DNA from: Ancylostoma caninum
Lineage: Eukaryota > Nematoda > Chromadorea > Rhabditida > Ancylostomatidae
Reading direction: 5' to 3'
DNA: 64,000 bases
NCBI GenBank assembly: GCA_037903475.1
Contig: JBAJFG010000037.1
Location: forward strand, 186,001-250,000
Position 1 is the stretch's first letter; every line of letters begins with the position of its first letter. Of the stretch, positions 36,309-49,335 are shown piece by piece. The notes beneath the pieces were generated by a model, which was not told where the DNA came from, searched no databases, and worked only from the letters and a program-made list of their open reading frames with translations. The translations under genes and the position numbers were made by a program.

Positions 36309-39300
36309 CAAAACATGAACAGTTATAAATTGTCGTACTCGTCCTAACAAAAAAAAAAAAATCGGCATAGGCACTCTTTCTTACAACTTGAAGTAAACTG
36401 CATCGTTTCATGTGTCTATTTGTGATCGCTTATATTTCACGATGCTATGGACATACACAGATTTCGAATCTGTGATGTTCAACTGAGAACTGTGCTCTCA
36501 TGAGTAACCCCAGCTTCGCGCGGATAACAACGGTGACTTGCAAACCTTTTTACCATTTTATTTCTGCGAATGGCTTGCTTAATTTTGGCCCTGCACTCTG
36601 GCTGTCCGATGTAACCCACAAGTGATGCTGACCTTCTTGCTCCTTCACCAAAGCTAACTGCATCGCAGAAAAAAAATGTATTACCCTGGGCAGACTTCGC
36701 CGCCTGGAGTAGTTCTAAGCGAGGATGAACTGATTATCCGTGGATACACAGACATGACATTGTCATGTAAAAAAATCCTCCTACAAGAACATAAATGACA
36801 AATGCTCCGACGCCACTGTTTGCTTCGCTTCACCGTCCTCGTTTTATGGAAGGTACGTCGATACCAAAGTCCATGAAGTGAGCAAAAACAAGACAGAGCG
36901 GGACACTTGTTTCAGGCGTATTTGCAGTGAGTTATATATCAGGTATATATGCAGGTCAGAAAGGAACCTGTCATCATGTCTCATGCCAGAAAGAAATAAT
37001 CTACCAGAGAACGGGATCACACATAAAACACAGTTGAGGTGAGTCGGTGATTAAATAAAAGTATCCGAAAAAGGCAAAGAAATATTGCGTTTGTGAAGGG
37101 AGAAGAAGTAGGAAGCGCCAGGATTTTGAATGGCCTGTATTTTAAATGACTCGAGGCTACTGGAAGTTGTTTGTACTGCGTGGGCCTTAACAGTAAATAG
37201 TGGTGAGTACCTGCCCATTAATAAAAAATGAGATCTACATTCAAGCCTTGCTTAAGTTTTCTTCCTCTTACACAGTTCCAGCGAGCTACCTCTTGTCATG
37301 GATGGTCCAAACGCACAAAATTTCTTAGTATCAAGAACAAAAATCTCTGATCTGTTCAATATGTCCTTATGTATGGATGTGTTTAACGCGAAAACAGCAA
37401 GGCAAGTAGAAGAAGAGCATCAGGATTCTGAGATGCAATCAAAGAATTCCGATGGATCTTTGTGGCGCTAGAATTCCTGAAGTGCTGCTGAGATTGAAGG
37501 TGCAGCAAGGAGGACTGCAGAAATAATTCGTCTTTCACTTGTCGAAAGTCGTTTCCCTCAAATTCTTGTGCAGCTGAAGGAAAGTGCGAGATTGCTGCTT
37601 CAAAATAAGGATTTCATGCAGTTGTTTTTCAATTATCTTTTCAATTAACGTTTCGTTAAGGTGGTCTGGAGTGATGCCATAGTCAGTAGTCAATTAGAAT
37701 GTTGCGGAGACTGGTGCCAGGAACAAAAGCACAGCAAGTGGTGCCAAAGAGGTAGAATTGAGAGGGTAACGCGAGCAAACAACTATTTCCTTAATATGAG
37801 TGAGCATTCTATAATACAATAATGTTTTACTTTTGTTATTATTACTTTATATAGTTGTTTTATTTATTTATTTATTTTTAACATATTTAAGGCAGAAATG
37901 CAGGAGAGAAGTACGGTAATGTTGAAAGCGCATACCATGACCGAAACGGACCCTCAGTACTCCGGCCATCGCTGCACACGCTGGGTCGGCCAAGACTGGG
38001 AACTGGACATTTGGATACTCAGACAATCAGTGTGCCAAGACGCAAATGATGCGGCCAGAATCTCCTAGAGGAGAAGTCAACAGTCTGGTCGTCAGGTGAG
38101 AGCACCGCATTGCGAGATCCAGGTTGTTTACAAATATTAATTGTTGCACTTGAAGTGCTTGTTGATAGGGAAAAAATGCAGGGGAACAATTGAGTAGTGG
38201 AAGTGTCGAATAATACTGTTAAGTTAGAAGAAGGCTTTTTAGAGAAGTAATGTAGTACAGTTGAGAAATGAAAAAAATAATCCAGCATGCCCCAATTCAG
38301 GGATGGAGATGATGACGTCCAGCTTCAGACTCTTAGGTGCCTGTACCACTGTCCGACTAATGAAGAAAATCAGGAACGTTGCCACCAATTGCCCCATTCC
38401 TAGATTCATAAAATACTAAGAATACAGGAGTGATTACCGCGTGGGTAAAGCGCATCGGCATAAACGAAATATGTTCCCTAAGGATTTGCATGTGATGTAA
38501 ATGAGCGAAGGGAGAGAAGTGGGCTCGCATAGTGATACCTTCCTGGGAAAGAAGTCGACAATGAACTGAGTAGGACTTGCTAGGACTTGCGGACGTCGGT
38601 AACAAGTGACGAATTGGTCGTAAAGGTTCAATGGGTGGTAGCTAATTCGGACTGTGTAACCGCCGACAAGGAAGTGACGAGACGAGGTGATATGGCGGAT
38701 ACGAACGACCACAGCGTGCCTGGACAGCGATAAGCTAATCTGGGGATTTGTCGAGATCAGGCAAAGCTGAATCCGCTCATTCTTCGTTTGCTAGACAGAG
38801 GAGGTAACACTTCAGTTGACGAGGAATTTCGCACGGAAATAGTGCTATAAAGTGTGAAACAAGCATTCATGTAAACAGAATTGGTAGGAGGTGGCGAGAC
38901 GAATCGATGAGGCGATACAATCTGTAAAAAAGGGGAGGGGAGCGGGTGGTTGCGTTCAAGCGGTTCGATTTGCGATCTCTTCTCACTAGGCAGAAGCGGA
39001 TCGTTTCTTGACAGCCATTTTCTGTGGAGGACTCATAGACAAGCAATCCTTGCTTCATAATTGCCTATTGAACGAGATCCAGAGGGGTATTGCTCTGCTG
39101 CTACAGGTTTGGGTTGCATCTAGCGAGGTTATGACTACAATCAAGATCGGAGTAACGCACCAGTTCAGCACCTACACCCAGTACCTTAAATAACATATTT
39201 CGAAGTGGATGATACAACAGACTGTGGGGGGAGGAGTTCAAAGAATCTGAAGATACCGCCATTCCAATGCATCCTGCTGTATGTGCAATGTGAAATTACT

Positions 39301-40882
39301 CTGGCGACCATTACAGCTCACTGGAAAAATAGCGAAAGCGTTCTGAGAATCGCTGTGAGTTACTATGAAAAAATTACCGTACTCCGACAAGAAGAGCTCT
39401 ATGAGAGTAAAAAAAAAAGGTCAGAATTACTGTAGTTTCAAGAGCTGATGCTATTGGCCCAAGATGCAGTCCAACGAGAACAGATAAGAACCATTCCTTA
39501 CATTTTTGTGCAACGGCACACGAACAGTCTCTGCATAAATCATGTAGAGAATAAAATTAAATAAATGGCCTCAGGGACGAATAAATCCTCTCACGATGAT
39601 GGGCAGCCTACATGACTGCATGACCACTCTATTTAATTGATGTCATCAACGGAATGACGGGTTATTTTAAACGTTCATATATTGCATCCGAAGTGAAGTG
39701 CATAGATGGGTGAAGATCACTGCTACAGATGCATTATACATGTATTGGTGATAAGAATCCATCTTCACCTATTTTGTTCCACCTAGCCTGCAACAGAGAG
39801 CACCGCCAACGTGAAACTCGCTTGGCAGGTTTAGGGTGATGTACCGGCCCCTTCGTGAATGCTGTTTGATGGGTTCACCTGTACCACTGTTGGAAGTCGC
39901 AGTTACCTGGCGTTTCCTGTTCCCATCTTCGTCTCAGCGAATGGACCAGCGAGAGGTCAGAAACAACCCGAAATTAAATAGATGAAAACGAATAAAATTG
40001 GTCTGCAATGTTTCGGTAATGAGAAACCATTTCGGAGGTACTGTGTCTGGTTTTCTGACCACTAAGCTGAAGCGACTGAGTAACAAAAACTTCCCCTTTT
40101 TCTTGTTAGAAACTGTTTGTGAGCTTTAAAGCCGGGATCCTCAAAAGCATTTTCAAATCTGATTAACTTCGAAAGCTTGAGAAAAAATACATATGTAAAT
40201 GGCATAAATTACCAGCGGAAACTACGTGTACACTTTTATTTCTAGACCACAGAAGGCAGATAAAAGCTGAAAAGAAGACTGCCGCTTCATTCTTAAGTGC
40301 TTTTACTAAAGCTGTACGGATGGAAAGTTCGAGTGGTTTGGTCGTTGTTAGCTCTGCTCCATCAGCGTCCTTCAAGTGGATTACTGAACGGCGAAGCCAG
40401 AATAACAGTACGCTGTGATTTCCAAAACGTGAATTGCATCAAATGACCGAGACTTGTATAGGTTAATCCGCACTGCTGCGAAAAAATCGTGGTTATCGTG
40501 TAATATTCATAAAATATGGATCAGTTGCAAGCGATATCTGACATTTGCTTCAGAGACGTCGTGATTGCGTTAGAAAAGCGAAGCTTGCATGAGGTTGAGG
40601 ATATGTCCACCCTGACTCAGCTGGTGAGCATTAGGGAATTCCGCATTTCGGTGTTCCGCTGTTTTTTTTTGGGACTCTGACTTCGATGTTCAGAAAAATT
40701 GCGAAGAGCCGGGAGTTTTCGGAAGTCTTGGAGTGCAAGCAAATTTAGCCTTATCTCAATGATTGCCGCTAATTTTGTTCAATTTTTCAAGATCTAGCAG
40801 CTATTGTCTGCGCAATACAGCAGTCTTGAAGCAAGAATGACTCTTTCCCGGCGTGGACTGTTCCTACACAAGGTTCGCTGTC

Positions 40883-41406
40883 TTAAAGGCAAGGTCCGGG
40901 CAAAATTCCATCTCCCGAATTTTTATTGAATTCGTAGCCCACAGCGATGCTTTGGACGAAAACTATAGAAAAATCCCTGAAAAGGTCCCACAACAAACGC
41001 TTTTTATCGACCAATTTCGGTACGGCGTTTGCGGGTTTGCGGCGTCCGTGCTTTCAAATGACGTTATACGGCGCGCCGTATGTGCTGTCTATTGTGGCAT
41101 CGTAGGAAGAAATTCATATCCAAACGACCAGTGATCCGTCTGATGGGCTGGGGAGGGTTTCACGAAGTGTCCGTTAGGTTCTGTGTATCTGAGCGTCCGT
41201 CGTTGTTCAGTGTGCACGCGCGCAGCACTTGTCGGTTGGGGCGCGTTTTTCCACGGCTACCGTAATCCTCGGAAGTTCTGTCCCATATCTAGCGAAAGGG
41301 CTCATATCGAGGTCTCAAACTTGAGATACGTGCTGAACATATGCTCTGGATTCCAGAGAACAAGAAATCTGGGTGGGCAAGATTTTGACCGGACCTTGCC
41401 TTTAAA
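40883..41406. mobile_element. TTAA-ended foldback/TIR element, copy A (524 bp)
   Basis: The left end TTAAAGGCAAGGTCCGGGCA is mirrored at the right by CGGACCTTGCCTTTAA, and a shared inner stretch (AAAATT) follows on each side. Both ends read TTAA, as with transposons that duplicate TTAA. A diverged partial copy begins at 59502. No transposase frame is visible, so it is non-autonomous. Confidence 0.75.
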
Positions 41407-41837
41407 TAGGATATCATACATTATGACAACAGGTTGAACAACACTTTCGCAGTGGTTTTCTCGTAAGTTCCTGGAAATGAATTTATGTAGCATTGACGGC
41501 TGCGTTTTTGTTGTGGGTTCGATACCATACATTAGCAAATGCATTAACGATATCATAGTAGCAGAAGCTGAGCCAGGAACCGGAGCTGATCTGCGCAACA
41601 TGAGCTCTTACTGAAGGAATCGATGGGAAATTTTAAGTTCCCCTCCCCTAATTCACTTCATGCATGCTATTAATTAACTAAACAGCATAGGGTTAAACCA
41701 AAATCTGACAACTCTCAGTTCTTCCAGAGCACAAGAGCCGCAAGAGCACTACGCAGCAGATACGAAAACTGCACGACATACACGAGATGCTAACATAAAA
41801 GAAGCTCTTCTAAAAACTAATGGAGGTGTGATATGAA

Positions 41838-41895
41838 AACATATGTAAAACATATGTCTTACATATGTTTACATATGTTAAACATATGTAAATAT
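41838..41895. repeat. ACATATGT palindrome cluster
   Basis: Five copies of the self-complementary word ACATATGT (or a near form) in about 58 bases. It is able to form cruciforms; origin by slippage is likely. Confidence 0.8.
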
Positions 41896-42872
41896 ACGTA
41901 TGCACTCAACATTCCTCTCTATAAGGTATTTTTTCTGCAGAAGCTATGATGTATTCACTCCAAAGAGCTTTTGTTTTAAGCTTGTAATGTTTTTTTTTTA
42001 ATGTCTGTCAAATTGGCTATAAAGCATCCAGTGCTCATGGGCTTGTTTTTTCGTTGAGAGAGCCCTTATTTTCAATTTATTCTTGAAATCTGAATTGGTA
42101 CCGCTGCTTGTAATTAGATAAAAAAGAACGCCAGTTAGTCTAACAACACATGGTTTACACCACATATTGTTAGAGGCAGTGTGTCACCTCGTTCTCGCAT
42201 TTGAGCTTTTATTAGATTCCGAATCTTCTCGACACACTGAATCCAGCATTATACCTGAATTGTTATAAAATGGTCTGTAAGACCGCTTTTTCAACGTTTT
42301 TCGGGACGGGATTTGAAACATTTTGTCGAGCCGAGTGGACACGTGAAGCCGTAGATCTCATCGATCGGACACGTCCGGACGTGTTGGCCAATGCTGTAGG
42401 CGTGGCGGGCAGCCAGCACAGTCACGGACAGCTCCGCCCAAGTGGTCCGTTAGCTGCTCCTTCGAATCCTCGGAGAACGGGGTTTCTCCTCACTTCTATA
42501 CGTTTTGTACATCGATGAATTCATGACGACTGGGTCCAGAATCTGTTGATATCTAAAACCGACGAAACGAGGTGACACCCATACATATGTGCACATAATG
42601 GACTCTCCTTTCTTCCGACTTTCGGCATTTTCGATATTCCGATGTATTAAGGGCTTCCTACTTTCGACTTGCAAGCTCCGAACTTCTAAATCTGGATTCC
42701 GCTCATCCCTGGTTCCTTGATTGCACTCGTACAACCATCGCGCAATACGCCGAACTTCACACCATGCAGGTGTGCCCGATATCAGAACCTATTGAATTCG
42801 TGCATATAGTGGTTATCAGGAAGCAAACGGCCATACGAGCTTCCTTTTATAACTTAAGCGTGAAGGTTCTTG

Positions 42873-42894
42873 TCATACATACATACATACATAC
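42873..42894. repeat. CATA microsatellite
   Basis: About five tandem CATA units. Simple repeat only. Confidence 0.9.
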
Positions 42895-43678
42895 TTGTTC
42901 ATAACGTCACACTTTGACATCGAAAAAAGCTTCTGGAGCGTGCTAAAAACGCAGAAATTGTCATAGGAGACCACCGCTATGTTGGGCTCACTTATGCCTG
43001 TAAGACGTCAGTTCGTGACCGGGCACACAGGTTTTCTACTGCATACTTTTTATTTTATTTTACTCCTCGAATTCACCAAAATGGTACACCACAACACTAC
43101 AGTTAATGTGTACTGGTGAGTTCGCATAGTTAGATTGTGCTATAAATATATCAGCAAGAATAAAACTCGACTAGATATCCTTGGAAAATTAAGCATTATT
43201 TTCTCACCCAACAGCACTTAAAAACAGAGAGAAGCTATACCCTGCTATTCACACCCTGTTATATACTCTTATACAAGATAGAAGATACCTGTTATACGAA
43301 GGTACCCTCTTGTACATAGACTACCATAGTTGACAAAACTAGCATTTCTACCAGTTCGCAGGTGATAGACGTCACTCTAACACACTAATGTTTCGGATTA
43401 ATTTCACTATCTTGCTGGCAGCACCTTCCAGCTGGGCATTATTCAACGAGCTGTAGCGAGTGACCTTCGCAGTAAATCATCATGAAGTCTTTGTGACTTT
43501 CATTTGGTTAGCTTCGGTTTCTACTAGTAGAGCTCTGCCATTTCTTCTTCTACACTCTACTGAGTAAGGAACTGCTTTTTCTCGTGAGAGATCTATATTT
43601 CATTCTGGATTCAAAAAAAAACGACCAAGAAATAGGTTGTCTTGTTCCATTACAGAGGGGAAGACTAGATCTCTAAAC

Positions 43679-44461
43679 AAAGACCCAGACAAACTTTCGG
43701 AACTTCTGCTGAAGTTCCGATATCGAACAAGAGTGACGTAATATGGGCGCTATGGAGTCAAGCATAGCTCGAGTAGTAAGATAAAATCGACCAACATAGA
43801 GCGATGAACATCTCCACGCGTGCGAGTACCAATAATGTAGGACCATAAATCCCACCAAAACTCTTCCCATCAAGCAGCACTTGTTATAGTACTAACGGCT
43901 CTGTTCTCTGAAGGCGAGCCTCAGGCACTTTTGCCCTCTGACTATGCTCCGTATCTGGGTCAGGTTACGACTTCAATGATAACATGTAAAGATTCCTCTT
44001 TGGTAAAAATCTGTCAAATTTTCATATTTATGGGAATAATTTCAGGGGTACATTTATCTGACAAGAGCTTCACCCGAAATTTGACATTGCGGATGTCATT
44101 ATTAGGGCATTCCGGAGTAGATTTCGAAGAAAAAACAGAGGAAAAAAATTTCGTATTCTACTACGGGTTTTTATATGGCTAGCTGGATTCAAGCAAGAAC
44201 ATACCGTTAAAAAACTGGACGGAAACATGCATAATGATAAGTTGGTTTCTTGGATCATTCTATCCGTCTCAAAACCCCGCGAAGTTCTGAAAAGTATCAA
44301 GCCCCGCGGGAGTTGCGAAGCTACTTTTCCGGCGGAACTTGCGCGGAACTTCCGAAAAAAATCGACGACGCGCGACGTCATATTTCCGCGGAAGTTCCCA
44401 AAATCGGGCTCCAATAGTAAATCAGGCTCCGCGGAAGTTCCGAAGGTTTGTCTGGGACACT
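43679..44461. mobile_element. TIR element with GGAACTTCCGCGG ends (about 783 bp)
   Basis: CCCAGACAAACTTTCGGAAC near 43684 is the near reverse complement of the sequence ending TTTGTCTGGGAC at 44458, with continued similarity inward (GGAACTTC). The right half is dense in GCGGAAGTTCC words, giving extra internal folding. No target duplication or transposase is evident. It is probably a non-autonomous DNA transposon. Confidence 0.55.
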
Positions 44462-45898
44462 AAGGTGCCAAGCACTTTCAAATTCTCATTTTTATCTAGG
44501 GAGGAGATTGTCGCCCACAATCAACATCGAGTTTCATCCAGTGCAGTTTTGATATGCTCTTCACTGATTATTTGCATCCGTTAGTTGATGGCCAGTGGGT
44601 CTACAAGGCTCTTCGCGACCTCCCTGATTTTCGGAGCAGAATTCACTCTCTGTAAAACTTTAGAGCCAGCTTCGCGGAATGCATTTGTTCACATTCCCCG
44701 CCAAAGCTATGCTGTTTCTCCGAGCAGTTTGTGCTTTGACGCCGTCAAGTTTGAACTCATGGGAACGAATATCTGTTTGAGTAGCTCACTTTCAAGGACC
44801 GAAAATTCGGTGAAAGTGTAGCCCACGTACCAAATCGGCAATGCTGTTTTGACGAACCTGAAATATGCCACAAAGTGGTGTACAACTATTGGTACCTGTA
44901 GGAACAATAAGCAGGATGGCTTCTTTCAAAATGAGTTAACGAAACTTGAGCATTACTTTTGCACCAACCACATCATCAATTACAACATTTCTTTCACTGA
45001 TGTTTCAGACTCGTCAGTATGTACAGACCGTTTTTTTTACTTGTTTTAGTGAGGAATAAATAGCAGTTCCTGGTACAATAACTTTTTTTCTAACCGACTT
45101 TCCCTTTTCATCCACAACTATTACAATAAAAAAGTAGAAAGAAAGTATTCAAACACATATTTCCTTGTTTTTGGTAGAATCGTTCATTTCTTCCTCTACA
45201 TACTCGCACTACAGGGTGACTCTTCATACGAACAACCACACAGTACATCTCTACAGCTAAGAAATCGCTTCTCGGGCTGTCTCCGCGGAACTGTTTCAGG
45301 AAAAGTGACGTAATGATCACAGTTTAACCAAACGTCATCGACCTTGCGCTGGCGCAAACTATTCGTCTTATTGGACGTAACTGGGAGAAATAGGAAGGTT
45401 CAAACTGTAAATAGTTGTTCATCAACGATTATCCCTACATACTTGCTACATTTTTGGGAAAATTTCAGTAGTTTTGAGCGGGACACTTCGAAGAGTGAAA
45501 GATTTTACTGTCTTTACTTCACCAAAAACTTCGTGAGAAACATTGTACTCTCGGGGGTTAGCGAGCAGAGATACACAGAATTTTCATAGACTCATTTCCA
45601 GATGTCCGTCTGGAGGGCTTGAAGTCTTACTCGAGATATGTATGCAAAAAAAACTGCAAAATCGCAAAAAAATACGGGGATTCCCTTCTAGAAGTACAAA
45701 TATTTGGAAAGCAAGAATCCTTCAGCAAAGTTTTGTTGACATTTTTGAATTTTTTTAACGAACAATAACATCGGCGAGTGATCTAACTCCAATGTTTAGC
45801 AGGAGAAATTACTTATAAGGAATGCTCGAGTGCCATCTGCTCAGAACGAAAAGTGAGTAGTGAGTAGTAGTGCTGTAGAAAATGCCTTACGATGTAGG

Positions 45899-46052
45899 CA
45901 CGGCGGGCCCTTTCTTCATCGGTGGACCCGTGTCATGGCGTTCCCCACAGCACTGGGCCACGGCGGGCCCTTTCTCATCGCTGGACCCGTGTCATTGAGT
46001 TCCCCACGGCACTGGGCCACGGTGGGCCCTTTCTTCATCGGTGGACCCGTAT
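45899..46052. repeat. Minisatellite, 59-60 bp unit, about 2.6 copies
   Basis: The unit starts CACGGCGGGCCCTTTCTTCA, runs through GGTGGACCCGTGTCA and ends in CACTGGGC. Copies start at about 45899, 45959 and 46018, with a few substitutions and one-base indels. It is much more GC-rich than its surroundings. Confidence 0.9.
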
Positions 46053-46948
46053 CCGTATTTAGTTGATTGGATATACAATGTCATGCCTTCCTATTTAGAG
46101 GCGATGCGGCGTCGCATTAGTGGAAGGCTGGTTTTCCTGCTGCGTATATTGTGCAGCCTGAAAGCTCGTAAACACTCCCTCACTCCTATACGGCGAGACC
46201 GCCAGCGAAGGTGATGAAATCACCATCCCGTGCATGCGGGAGAGCCAGCAGTGACGTAATTTCGGGTCCCGAAGCGAACGTGTCTGCGTCCATGGAAATC
46301 GGCCATTTCGCCACACAGTCTGCGCCTCAAGATTGCGGTGTCTATGAGTGCCGCCCCGTATCTCTAACCGCTCTAGCCCCCTTACGGCGCTTTGTTTAAT
46401 AGATTCCGATGTTCTTGAAAGGGTTTCCATCCACATTGTTTGAGATATTGACAGAGGGATTTCTTGCTACGGTGTTTCAGGCGATATTCATGGAGTGCTT
46501 CAAAATGGCCTCTGAACCTGTTTTCCGATAACGTTCTGGAGATTCACATGCAAGTCTTTGTATCACTGTTGATCTTATCGGTTGGACAGGCTAAGTTTTA
46601 TTGGTGGACAAATAGCACAGTTAAGTGTTGCTCCATACCTTCTCCTAGAAATAAGCACACTTTAACCCTTTCGGGACCGAGGTTTATTAATTTATATTTT
46701 CAATACACCAAAGAAAATGGTGCACCAAATGGTTCTATCGCTATTCTCATAGAGAAAGATTTAGCTATCGATATAACTTGATGAAAAATGCCAGGTGTAA
46801 AGTTTACTAGCCTTGCCAGATAGCACCCCCAACTAACAAAGAATCTCATTAAAGGCAGCACTCACGGAAATTTCTGTGCTGTAGACCTCGCCGTATACCG
46901 GAATTTTTGGATACGGTGAACTTATCGACAATGATAAAACAGTGTGAA

Positions 46949-49335
46949 TCACGAGGAAAACACAAGAAATGGTGGCGGTATTTCCTTTGCGTCCAAAGCG
47001 CGGACAAGTCTCTCCAGATAGATCCCTCCCTCGCCTTTCTTTGTGAGATAGTTTCTAGCCTCGATGATGGCAAAGACCCGTTCCTGACAAGCAATCATTC
47101 GTTTAAAAAAACAGCATGTCATTAACCATTCAGATCATCATATCAGCAGCTGATCTCCATTCTCTGAAGAACTGCTTCGAAAAAGGCATAAAGTACACCT
47201 GATCTGAATCACTACAAATACTGCTATCTACAAGTAATCGCCGTCAAACTATGGCGTGAACTTCGGTCTAGCTTTTGCAAGCAACGCTTTGCCAGGATTC
47301 CATGTCCTCTCTTTGTAAACCCTGGGCATAACTTCATGATATTATTAGTTTATACTGCTGTGCCTCACAGGTGGTTATAAACTCTTTCATCTGGCCTGCC
47401 TCAACCTCACGTCGTCTTCAGAAGCCGGTTCAAGGTTCAAAGTGGTTCAAGGTGATGTTATTTCACGAGCTAGCCCACCAAACGCTTCCACTCCCAGTGC
47501 TTCCAACTCATATTGGTTATGGATTTGGTTCGGCGCTGGGCCTGTGGCGCATTGGCTGCCTATCTAAACTTCATGGTAGAAAAAGGTCTACAGCGATGTG
47601 CTGCTTGGAGATTGAGAAGAAATATTCATTAATGTAGCTGAATGTCCTGAAGAAAGCTTTGGATGCAATGTGGAGTGGGATCTCCTCTGAAGCCAGAAAG
47701 TCGGTCATCTTAACCTTGAGTTTTCCAAACGCCTGCAAATAAACGATACAACAATATGCGAAATGCCCACCCACTTTACATGAAATCAAATGTAGTGCGG
47801 AATATGGAGGTGATTAGCAATCGTATTTCTACAGACAAGTCAGGAGGTGATGAGAAGATCCACGACATCCTCCTTGAAAACGGGTACAACCATGGGAATG
47901 CTGGGTCCTGGAAACCGTACTCAGCTTCCAATGGTAGTGCATTCATGCTCCCCTAGCTGAATGTACTTCAAAGCAAATTAACACAGTTGTCAGAAGATCT
48001 GGACTACCAGTGCATCTCATTTTTACACCACCTCCCACACTCAAGGAGATATTAACATCATCTCGTTTATACGAAGCAGGCTGTGACGGAAAACAGTGTC
48101 GATACTGTCGCAACAAGAAAATCTGCCACCTACGTGGGACAGTATACTTAATCAAATGCAGTGGATGCGGTCAACAGTATGTAGGAGAAACAGAGAGGCC
48201 ACTGAGGAAGCGACTAGACGAGCATCGACGAGCACTAGTCCGGCCACAGTCATATCCTAAAAACAGCTTCTCCAAGCACCGTTTGACGGTACATACGCGA
48301 GAATCTGCCCCAGATTTTGAAGTAAGTGTGCTTCACCGTCACCTTGAGAGACCTCTTGAAAGAAGAATTGTGGAGGCGAAGGACATAAAACGGTATAAAC
48401 CGGAGATTAACAATAAGGATGAACTAGTGGAGGCGCTAAAGCTTATCGCTTGATCTAGTAGATAGCAGAGGAGAAAGTTATGTTCCCACCAGAAGCTGAT
48501 TACAGTATCACATCCTATTAAACACCAGCTGTAGTCCTGAACGATCTCGTAACTTGTTCTCTACCAGGGAGCTCAGTGGGTGGAAGCAATGTCACCACTT
48601 ACTGTCCTGTCGCGTGTAGCATTATATTGTTTTCTATTAAGATATGAAGAAGGCGCTACGCGCCGAAAGCTAATCCAATAAAGCTACATCGAAGCACCCT
48701 CCACTTTCTGAACGCACATTCGAAATATGTTGACGATTTGAAAGCGACAAAAAGTAGCGCAATGTAAGAATAGATATTCCCTTGTGGCGCAGTCTCAAGA
48801 GGAATGTGGGAAGCAACGACTCGATCAGTGAAGAAAAACAGAGCGGAAGCGTGGATACTAAATTTCAGCTCTCAGACCTAGCTGCATCAAACAACGATGG
48901 TACGGACTGTTTGTAGGACTCCTCGAAGTTTCGAGGATTATTCAGTTTTGTGAACATCGTATCGAACCTTCTAAACGCTGACGTACAGCCGGTACGGTGT
49001 GAAGGTTAGGACGTTGGTGATTCCCACTAAGGTGCAAGCTATGAATCATTTCAACTGACATTCAGCAAAATGATAAAACAGTATCGACTAACTACTCGTC
49101 CTTTATAGGAAGTGCAGTGTGCTCCATAAAAGAAGTTCCACCGACGACAAAGCATACGAGTTTCTCACAAATTTAAGAAACTGATAAGCAAGACCTCGAC
49201 AACATTCTCAGCATTATCGCTGTTTATTGATGCTTCCTGAACTTCTGCCAGCGGCAGTCGATAACGCTCTTGAGGCCTGATGCCGGCGCCTGGGCGTTCG
49301 AGCTCATCCAGAAAAGAGACGTGGCCAACGATGCC
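46949..49335 (-). CDS. Candidate unrecognised gene, three exons (speculative model)
   Basis: Three minus-strand stretches look coding, each bounded by an acceptor and joinable in phase 0. 49335..49204 follows AATATAG and reads GHVSFLDELERPGAGIRPQE. 47732..47592 follows ATTTGCAG and reads KMTDFLASEEIPLHIASKAF. 47083..46949 follows TTGTCAG, reads IEARNYLTKKGEGGIYLERL and ends at a stop. Composition and lack of stops suggest real exons, but I do not recognise the family and no ATG exon was found. The Penelope-like remnant (47764-48700, opposite strand) lies inside the first intron of this model. The exons could belong to different genes or be fortuitous. Confidence 0.35.
47764..48453 (+). pseudogene. 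Penelope-like retroelement 3' remnant: RT-tail linker and GIY-YIG endonuclease
   Basis: 47764-47905 reads HPLYMKSNVVRNMEVISNR and ILLENGYN, the segment I associate with the end of Penelope-like reverse transcriptases. After a frame change, 47936-48453 reads RRSGLPVHLIFTPPPTLKEI, a cysteine knuckle (CDGKQCRYC), then the GIY-YIG core: VYLIKCSGCGQQYVGET, RPLRKRLDEH, a histidine pair (KHRLTVH) and RRIVEAKDI. This is the CCHH-type GIY-YIG domain typical of Penelope-like elements, which nick target DNA for reverse transcription. The RT itself is absent upstream and a stop or shift separates the two parts, so this is a 5'-truncated dead copy. Its 3' flank carries a hairpin (48653-48665, GGCGCTACGCGCC) and ends near 48700. 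Confidence 0.82.

Larger units (their letters stand above)
30201..40882. other. Long gene-poor, repeat-bearing region
   Basis: I found no gene I can defend in these 10.7 kb. It carries an inverted repeat (31038-31153), dispersed TTCGAA-rich repeats (33090-33345, 34735-34960) and TTTA/AAAT microsatellites (36258-36308, 37858-37880). Weak minus-strand candidate exons lie near 35478-35627 (Cys/Lys-rich, acceptor ATTTCAG and donor GTAAAC) and near 40300-40391 (IHLKDADGAELTTTKPLELS, donor GTAAAA). Neither is recognised or has a partner. Confidence 0.4.
41407..46948. other. Repeat-bearing intergenic region
   Basis: No recognised gene. It contains ACATATGT repeats (41838-41895), a CATA microsatellite (42873-42894), a TIR element (43679-44461) and a 59-60 bp minisatellite (45899-46052). 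One plus-strand frame, ATG at 46548 to 46781, starts with a signal-peptide-like MQVFVSLLILSVGQA and reads 77 aa. It has no recognised domain and could be chance. Confidence 0.4.

Noticed and set aside
46548..46781. 77-aa secreted protein (MQVFVSLLILSVGQA start)
   Set aside because: Signal-like start only; no cysteine framework, domain or splice context, so left as a note rather than a gene.
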